From: Notospermus geniculatus
Lineage: Eukaryota; Nemertea; Pilidiophora; Heteronemertea; Lineidae
DNA length: 64,000 bases
NCBI GenBank assembly: GCA_002633025.1
Contig: NMRB01000444.1
Location: forward strand, 13,329 to 77,328
Direction: 5' to 3'
Shown here piece after piece: positions 52,901 through 61,900 of the stretch. Made by a program: the position numbers and the translations under genes. The notes beneath the pieces are model-generated. The model was not told the DNA's origin, did not search any database, and saw nothing but the letters and a program-made list of their open reading frames with translations. Every line of letters begins with the position of its first letter. The first letter of the stretch is position 1.

Positions 52901-55900
52901 GAAGTATCGATGACCGTCACCTTTTAGTTCATAGGTTCAATTTCTGGTGGAAACTCGTTAACACAGAGCACCTCTCTTCGACAGAGCAGGTTTTCTGCAT
53001 GTGCACTGGTTTCCATCGCCCCACTTTGGCTACACAGCAACAATTGCTGTCAGTAAAGGCGCCCATCCACAGGAGACTTTTCTCATGCAAGTTGGCTCTC
53101 TATGAGCAGCGGCTGTACCATTGGTATCAGCATAAGCCGTACGGAAACAAACAATAGTGAATTGCCCATAGAGAGCCAACTTCTACGAAAAAACTCTCCC
53201 GTGGATAGGCACTTTTATGCTCGCCTTGCAAGTCAACACTGGTGTTATTACCTTCTTCTGACAGGTATGCCACAAGTCAATAATCTCCTCAAGTTCATGA
53301 ATGATAGAATTCCATCTTTCAGCTTCTGTCCGTAGATCAGCAAGGAACGGAGACACTAACATCGACTGGAGTGTGACTGAACTATCCTGAAATTGAAAAA
53401 GATTCTAAGATCATGGTGGCATCTAACGCATTGGCATAGTATTGCATTGCTTCCAACAAAAAAATCAAAGCTATTTTCATAATGCATTGCAGTACTACAT
53501 TTTTCTACTTCTGCACTGCCATACTATGGCCCTGTGCAATATCTTACCTCCAGCATGTACTTGAGCTCTTCAACTTCGATCAGTGTATACATGTCATCGT
53601 GTTTCACGTCCAGGCCACCACTGTCGGTAGATTTCGATCTCTCTTGACGGAATTTCTCAACCCTTGTCAATTTGCGTGGTGACAGAAGTGTGGCATCAGT
53701 AGTCTTCTCTGAAAAAAGAAAGCAAAGTAGGTTATTTTTCTCTGCCAAAGATATATTTTCAGAGCATAGGCATGAGTATAGGAAGGTACATAGGCAGGAG
53801 TATAGGCAGGAGCATACTGTAAAGCAGGAAAATTTCGCGTGCAGGAAATTTTCGCGAATTTCGCGAGAGCGTATGAGTCGCGAAAATTTCCTGTCGCGAA
53901 TATGAGTACACGCAAGTGATAAATACGGTCCCGTGAAAAAAGAATGAAAAAAATGGAAGAGACTCGCGAAAATATCCTGCCGTGAATATGTCTATAATTC
54001 TTGATTCGCGGAAATTTCCAGCCGCGAAATTATCTTGCTTTACAGTAGGTTGTATTCTATTGATCTGAAAGTCCCACGTGGTCAAGTTTAATAATATTGG
54101 AAACCATCTGATCGCAAGTCGTTTTATCAAGTCACGCGCTGCTGTGTAGAGGTTTCCCGCCCGATCCGTGCTGACGTCACTGCACACAGCCGCCACACGA
54201 TGACCTCGTGTATGGGCTGATCGTATGCACGATCACTATCGGCGTGACTATGCCTCCCAAACCAAGCAAACAATTGAAACTGTTTGATTCATTCGCTATA
54301 GATCGACGGCGTTGATTGCGGACCATGTTTACATGACTTGACCAGGAGTATAGGCAGGAGTATAGGCATGAGTATAGGCAGGTGCATAGGCAGGACTATA
54401 GGCAGGCGCATAAGCAGTATAGGCAGAAGTATAGGCACTAGTATATGCAGGAGTATAGGAAGATACATAGGCAGGAGCATAGGCAGGAGTATAGGAAGGT
54501 ACATAGGCAGGAGCATAGGCAGGAGTATAGGAAGGTACATAGGCAAGAGCATAGGCTGGAGCATAGGCACTAGTATAGGCAGGAGTATAGGAAGGAGCAT
54601 AGGCAGGAACATAGGCAGGTGCATAGGCAGAGTATAGGCAGGAGCATAGGAAGGTACATAGGCAGGAGCACAGGCAGGAGTATAGGAAGGTACATAGGGA
54701 AGAGCATAGGCTGGAGCATAGGCACTAGTATAGGGAGGAGCATAGGCAGGAACATAGGCAGGTGCATAGGCAGAGTATAGGCAGGAGCATAGGCAGTATA
54801 GGCAGGAGTATAGACACTAGTATAGGGAGGAGTATAGGCAGGAACATAGGCAGGTGCATAGGCACTAGTATAGGCAGGGGTATAGGCAGGAATATAGGCA
54901 GCAGCATAGGCAGGTGCATAGGCAGAAAAGTTTCCAAAACTTGGAAAGCAATGGTAACCGGCTGTTTATGAACGATACCCGTCTGGCCAAATCCTTAGCG
55001 ACAACGCTGACTGATAGTTCACCTTGTGCGTAGACGCTATCTGGTATGTGCTTGGCCAGTTTAAACTGCTTCTCTCCCCAAAATTTCTTCACACGGTTCA
55101 GTTTCTGTTCAAGGTCATACTCCGCGACGGCACCCTGGTGAATCGTGTTGATCAGCAGACTGTGTTGGCCGAGGTTATACGACAACAGATCGTCGACGGT
55201 GAAGTTCCAATGTGGGTCGTACTGCTCTCCCATTCCGATGAAGATGGACTTCCAATGTCTTTGCTGCAAGAATGAAATATTCTGTATACTTTTATGTAGT
55301 TTCAGGCGGTAAAATCCATCTTAGAGATCCTTTATTAGGTAAAATAAATTTTGTCTGGAAGAAATGTTCAGTGTATGATTCTAAAGTATGATTCACCATA
55401 ACTTCAACATGGGCAAAGTGCCATGCTTGGAAATGTGCACAGGTCAGTGGTTAATAATCCATGTCGCAGTTATATAATGATATAGGGAAACTTGGTTTAT
55501 TTTCCATGAGCCAATAGCAAATCCAAGGTTGTGCTAAGTCGACTGGTAAATACTCTGGTTGATTTAATCATTGAGTTCACTTGTGGTGTCTGTTGCACAG
55601 GCCTGGCACTTTGCCCATGTTGAAGTTAGGGTGAATCATACTTTACCTTCAGTGCATTGCTTGACAGTTTATGCAGCAATGGTAGTTCTTGCTTGAAGTC
55701 TTGCAGACTTCGGTACAAGAACTTGAGAACTTCATCGTCGACGGGAATGTGTTTCTTGATCTGGACAACGGCCGCCTGCCATTCGATAATCTTGTCAAAG
55801 ATCTTTCGAACATTCATCTGCAGAAGAAGAATTGAAACCGTGAGCAAAATCCGGGAATCAGACGTTCAAAGATAATGTACAGTGGAACCCCGGTCGGCGA

Positions 55901-58900
55901 CCACATCAGTAACGCAACCAACCCGCAAACACGACCACTAACCCACTATCCCGAATGTTGTCTTCTTTTTTCCCATTTAAAGACCCCCGCTAAGCCGACC
56001 ACCCCGATATCCAGACCGCGACCATGCTTTGGTTCTCCCAATGACACTTTCGACCCCGGTAACCCGACCATGAACACCCTAATTGCCCCAATCAGGGCTA
56101 ATTAGCCTGAGACAATCGCGATTACCAATTAGGCAAAACACTAACAGTGGGCGCAACAGACCAAGAAAGCTAGCAAACAACTCACTGACAATCAAGAAGC
56201 CATCAATAAACAAAACTACTAGACCAGCTGATTGACTGATCATGGGAGTTGGGCAGGAAGGATCTGCCATTTTGGCCACCGACGATCATGTCTCGGCAGC
56301 TGGCTCTCAGGCCTGATCTCAGTAACGCGACCACCCCGCTAACACGACCACTTGAGCAAGGTCCCGGTGGTGAGGAGCCCGGTGGTGTAGTGGTTCGGGT
56401 CTCCGACTAGCGGTCAGAGGATCCCGGGTTCGAATCCCACTAGGCGTGAGACTTTGGGCAAGTCTCTTTGCCTCGCTGGCCTCTCTCCACCCAGGTGTAT
56501 AAATGGGTACCAGTCGGAAATGCTCGATTGTAGCACTGAATGAGCAGCTCATCTGAGTTCTACTGAAAGGTACAGACGGGGGTTAAAGTGTGACAGACCC
56601 AAACTTTAATTTTTTTAACTTTTTGTCCCATCGGTGGTTGTGTTACCGGGGTTCCACTGTACTGTACACTTCCAGCACTCAAGGAGTTGGCCAAAGAAAA
56701 TGGTCTTCCTACCTTCTTGAAAAGCAGTTTCTTCCACTCCCTGATGTGGCTGCTGCTTACATCAACATACTTCCACAATTCGCAACGGATCTCCATCTTA
56801 GACTGCAGCTGTCGTAAGTATCCTGCGTCGTACGTTTCACCTGTGATGTCTTCTTTGTAGCGCCCAATGTCCATTATTTCATTCTTGACCTGATAGAATC
56901 GTTTAAGCATCTCAACAAGCCTCTTAATCAATGGCGACGCCTCGTTTTTTGGGTCCAGATATTTCCCGGTTGTGGCTTCATTACAAAGACGATTGGCTTC
57001 TTCTTCGAGTTTCTAAAAATGATACAGAGAGAATAAATGAATAAAGAGTTAAGAAAGAAAATACGTCAAAAACATCATTTATTGTTCCGATTGTTTCGTT
57101 GCATTTAGAAAGTTTTGCATTGATGGAATACCCACACTGTAAGTAATGCCTGCTGTACATGGTCAAATTTTTCATCCAATTTTCTGAATATGCTCAATGA
57201 AGGCCTACATGCGGGTTTATACATTAAAGCCCCAATAGGCCCAGAATCTGAATTTCCAAAAAATTGAATGAAAAATTTGATCGTGTACAGCGGGCATTAG
57301 TCACCTAAGTGACTTAAAAATTTCACTTGGATTATATAAAGAGTTTCACTTAAAATTTCACTTCACTTAGATTAAGTTTAAGCACTGAGGCAGTTAACTG
57401 CAAATTTGGAAAGTTTTTTGACAACTTGCCAATTTAGAGTTCATTGGAGATGTTGCTAAAGCGAATTGATAGCGGATTTTATTTACATTTGGCTGGTGTT
57501 TGTAAACACAAAATTTCAGCCAGAATCAGAATGCACGAATATTTCTTTGTTGACATTCTGGAGAAGTTTGTTTACATTTTTTCCCGAAAATTTGTCCCCT
57601 TTCAAATTCTATTTCTAAATCAAATGTTTTCGATATCAATTCGCTTTAAATGTGTGTTCAAATTCCTCTCAAGTACTACTGTTAATCCTCAACCTTGTAT
57701 TGTACATTCTACGTGATGGCCTACTTTTGTGTTAAATCCTTGAAAACGTTTGAATTACTCTGGTTTCTTGTTTTTAACACACCTTTAGATATTCAAGGCG
57801 GACACTGAACGCACCGCCCCCGCAATAGGTACACAAAGGGTCTTTCAGTTCATTCACCACGGATGACCAATCGCTGGGCCGCACGGTGTCTGCACCGCTC
57901 GAGACGTCTAGGCCTTTTCAGGCTATCTAGTCCAAGTGATCAATTTCATTCAACTGCCAAACCACAAGTCATTCATCGTCTGATCAGTTACAACATGTTG
58001 TCAACTAAATTCAATCCTCCCCCGCCCAATCTCAGCATTGGCGTTTTACTCCAAGAGGCCTATTGTCATACTCAATGCATATTACGATGGAGGCGGTCTC
58101 ACCACCTTATAATGAAGGTGTGTTAAAAACAAGAAACCAGAGTATGTACAAATTATATGCTCAAAAACAGGCAACCCTTAGTTTTGAGTCACTGAAAAAA
58201 AACTGTTCATTGTTAAACTGTAAACGAAATCTACAGATTAGCAAATAAGCATCAAATATTGCAAAAAGCGACACCCGGTTTTTACTGCCACCGATATGCG
58301 TAACTGATGACCTCTCCCGCATCTGCCACCAGAAGCAAGCAGACAAATATTGTTCATTCTTAATTTGCCAAGATATTTTTCAAATCAATCTGTCAGTCAC
58401 TGAATTCTGTGAGTATACATGTAGAAATTGGTGATTTCACCTATATCGAAGAATTTTCTCCTCAATCACAAGTAGTAGTCTACTCAGAAAAAAAGGTTTA
58501 GGCATAATGAATACTTGTCAGAATTTTCCTGATAATACATGTATAAAGCTCATGCTCAAAAAATTCAAAGACAAATCTATCTCTGACTTGTAAGGCCAAG
58601 TAAAAAAAAACTTATGTTTATCGTCCAGGAGGTTTCTCAAAATTGGCAAGGGGGTACCTTTTTTATTTTTATTTTTTATTCCAGCCTGGGTATAAACAGT
58701 GCAATCCCTTGCAAATACTGTCATCCAGATGACTGATTGCGGCTTTCAGAGTGGAACTTTTAGAATGAAAAAACTACAGTTGAACCTCATTAGGACTACC
58801 CAATAGTGAAACGCAAGGTTCTACCGTACCCTGGGAAGAAGAAAATGCATTGAAGATTTTTTGGTGTTAATTCAAAAATAAAAAATAAAATTTTTTTAGG

Positions 58901-61900
58901 CACGGCACTGATTTTAAGCACAGGCGGGGACGATAAACATGAGTATTTTTTTACTTGGCCTAAGGACTGATGAACTTGCAAGAGTACCCAATTTGAGATA
59001 GAATACCCGGTACCCAAGATTTTGAGATACCGTACAGAAAAGATTTTGGCAAATTTAAAAATGAACTTCTCCTATCGATCTGTATACCATGATATCACTT
59101 GGGTTCTTCCACAATTCTAGCGCTTTTTCTGCAACGTCTGGTAGCGTCAATTTGGATGCCGCTTGGCGCTGCTCACGAATATTCTGCTTTACGCCCTCCA
59201 CCGCGGCAGAAAACCTACGAACACCCATGGGAACACCCATCACGGCGGGCAATCTACCCTTGTGCGTATTCTCGACACGGTTCTTTAGCGACGAATGAGA
59301 GAAGAAAAGAGATGAGGCAAGAATAGAAAGAAAATAAAACTCATAAATTTGGACGAGACCAATAGTATTCAAACGAAAGAAAAGAATGGACTCTATATCG
59401 GGCCAAAATGGAGAAAGACAATTTGGAAAAAGAAAAGCTTTAGAAAAATTGAGGCCGAAGAAGGAAAATGAAAGTGAAGAAGATAAATGAAGAAGTTTCA
59501 TAGAATGAATAGGGTGCAAAATAAAAACAGTGACAGCAACCACACTTTTTCTAAATCACCTCTTTGAACTCCTGACACTGACTTGCGAAATCCACCTACA
59601 TCGGAATATCAAACATTCTTTTTGATTTTTCCTGTAAAGTTTTGGCCTGTGACAAAAACCAGCAAGCTGAAGGGCAATTTCACGGTCATGGACGTGACAT
59701 GTTTTCACTTATTCAGTGCTGTTTCTGCAAATATTGAAACCACAGAAAGATGTAATACCCTGCATCATGTCAGGCTCTTGTCCTTCTACGCCTCTGGTAT
59801 GAATTAAGTTCGTTGTGTTTCATAATTACTGCGCTAATGAGTTGCGTCACGGACGTGACCTGTGCGATGTCACGGACGTGACCTGTGCGATGTCACGTCC
59901 GTGACGCAACTAATTAGCAAACAGTGCACTAATTATGAATCTCAACGAACTTAATTCATACCAGGGGCATAGAAGGACAAGAGCCTGACATGATGCAGGG
60001 TATTACATCTTTCTGTGGTTCCAAAATTTGCGGAGACAGCACTGAAAACATGTCACATGCGTGACCGTGGAATTGCCCTGAAGCTGATTGGAGACCATAA
60101 AATCTGTATTTGCTCAGCTTGAGGTTCAATTTAACAGTATGTTGTGAGTGGATTTGCAAGCCTTCAACCTCAAGCCCAAGAATCAAAAGTTACATGCCGA
60201 CATGGCCGACTGTTGGACGGTACGATTCAGCATGGCGACCAGACTAAACGCTCTGGACTGCCGTCTCATACTGCGCCGCCGCTGCAACTTGATGATTAGA
60301 TAACATATATCATGCAGTAACCACGGTTACACATTCTGTACTAAAACATGCAGTGACCATATTGAAATTCATGCATTTATATACATCTATAAATTAAAAT
60401 AATGAACATCGTTATCTGAAAGAATTTGTGAATACATTGCAGTCTTCCATAATTTATGAAAACAGTTCTAATAACAGAATTGTGAATACAAATCAAAAGT
60501 AATTTTCTGAAAGAATTGGTTAATACACCATGACTTTACCTACACGTAATTTGTAAATACAGTCCTCAAAACAGAATTTTGAATACAAAGTCATTTTCTG
60601 AAAGGATCGGTGAATACACCATGACTTAACCTACATGTAATTTGTGAATACAGTCCTCAGATTTGTGAATACAGTGCTCCTTCACTATGGTGACTTGATA
60701 TGATATGCACATAGATATTGATATACATTGTGTATAGGTTACCTTTAGAAATCAAATTCTTTCCTGCTGTTTTGTAAAACATTGAAAACATATCCAAGAT
60801 TTATTCGCAAGAGATATTCCCAGGACACAATGGGGTACCGGCAAACAAAAAGGAGGCGCTGGTCATCAACCTGGGTAAAACGCAAGTGCGCATGCTTTGC
60901 CATTGTTGAACGTCATCAGGAATCCGGCGTCATTCTGACGTTACAAAAACTGCGTCATTCACAACCCATGACGCCGGTCATTGGCCTGTCATTTACGCTA
61001 AAATGGTCAACTTTATCGATTAAATTCATCAGGTTCCCGCAGGGATTTTTGCTCGAAAGCAATAAGATATATTTCAGCAGTTCTGTATTTAATGACAGAA
61101 AATTAAAATTAGAAATTGAATGCAACGTTTTAGTTATATTTGGCCTAGAAACAGGGTGTGCTATTCAGAATTAATTGGAAAATAACGTTAGCCTCACTTT
61201 CAATGATGCAGTTCTACCCACGTTGATAGTCAGCGCCGCGTCGCGGATGAGGTTTGCCGGTACCCCATTCTGTTACAACTATCAAATGAGACCCTTGTGT
61301 TCTATAGACAGAGCGTGCACGTAATGTCATCGCATCATGTGATCATTCTAAATCCGCCATACTGGATGGCAAATGACATCGTCAACCCACGTGGTGCCCT
61401 GTGTCGTGTGTGTGACTTCACCCCATGACGTGATCTACTCGTGGCGAACTTTGTCCTGGACGTCAGCATGGTCAAAAGTGACGTCATAATGAGCCACATG
61501 AATGCTCTCTGTAGGTTTCACTCATGATTTGAATGCAAGTTTACATTCAGTCTTTTCAATCATTCAATGTCCAGGGTCCATATTCATAAACATACTTAAG
61601 TCAAACTGTGATACTTACCTTTTGTGTTGAACAAAGGATAAGTGTCACACTTAGACTTAAGTAGTTTCATGAATATGGACCCAGATATCAGCATTTATAC
61701 TTCATTGACTTTGTGACCTACCTTGTAAGTGTCCTCTAGTTTGGCCGTGACGATCGGTGTCTGGATGCTGAGGAACTCATTCGCATCCTGCATGTGGAAG
61801 ATGAAGGCTTCCCATCGCGACTGGACCAGTTCCTCCAGCTTCTCCTCTTCTGGTTTCAGCTGCCTGTAGCACATGCGGATGACCTGAAAAGGATGCAGGA

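Noticed and set aside
54338-54637. Long plus-strand open frame of Ser-Ile-Gly-Arg repeats (and its Leu-Pro minus-strand partner)
   Set aside because: Produced by a 12-bp minisatellite open in several frames; no start context, splice sites or homology.
56373-56450. Possible tRNA gene
   Set aside because: A and B boxes present but followed by a SINE body and nested in a MITE.
60782-61174. Plus-strand open frame of 130 codons
   Set aside because: No domain, no neighbouring exons in phase and composition like the surrounding intron.
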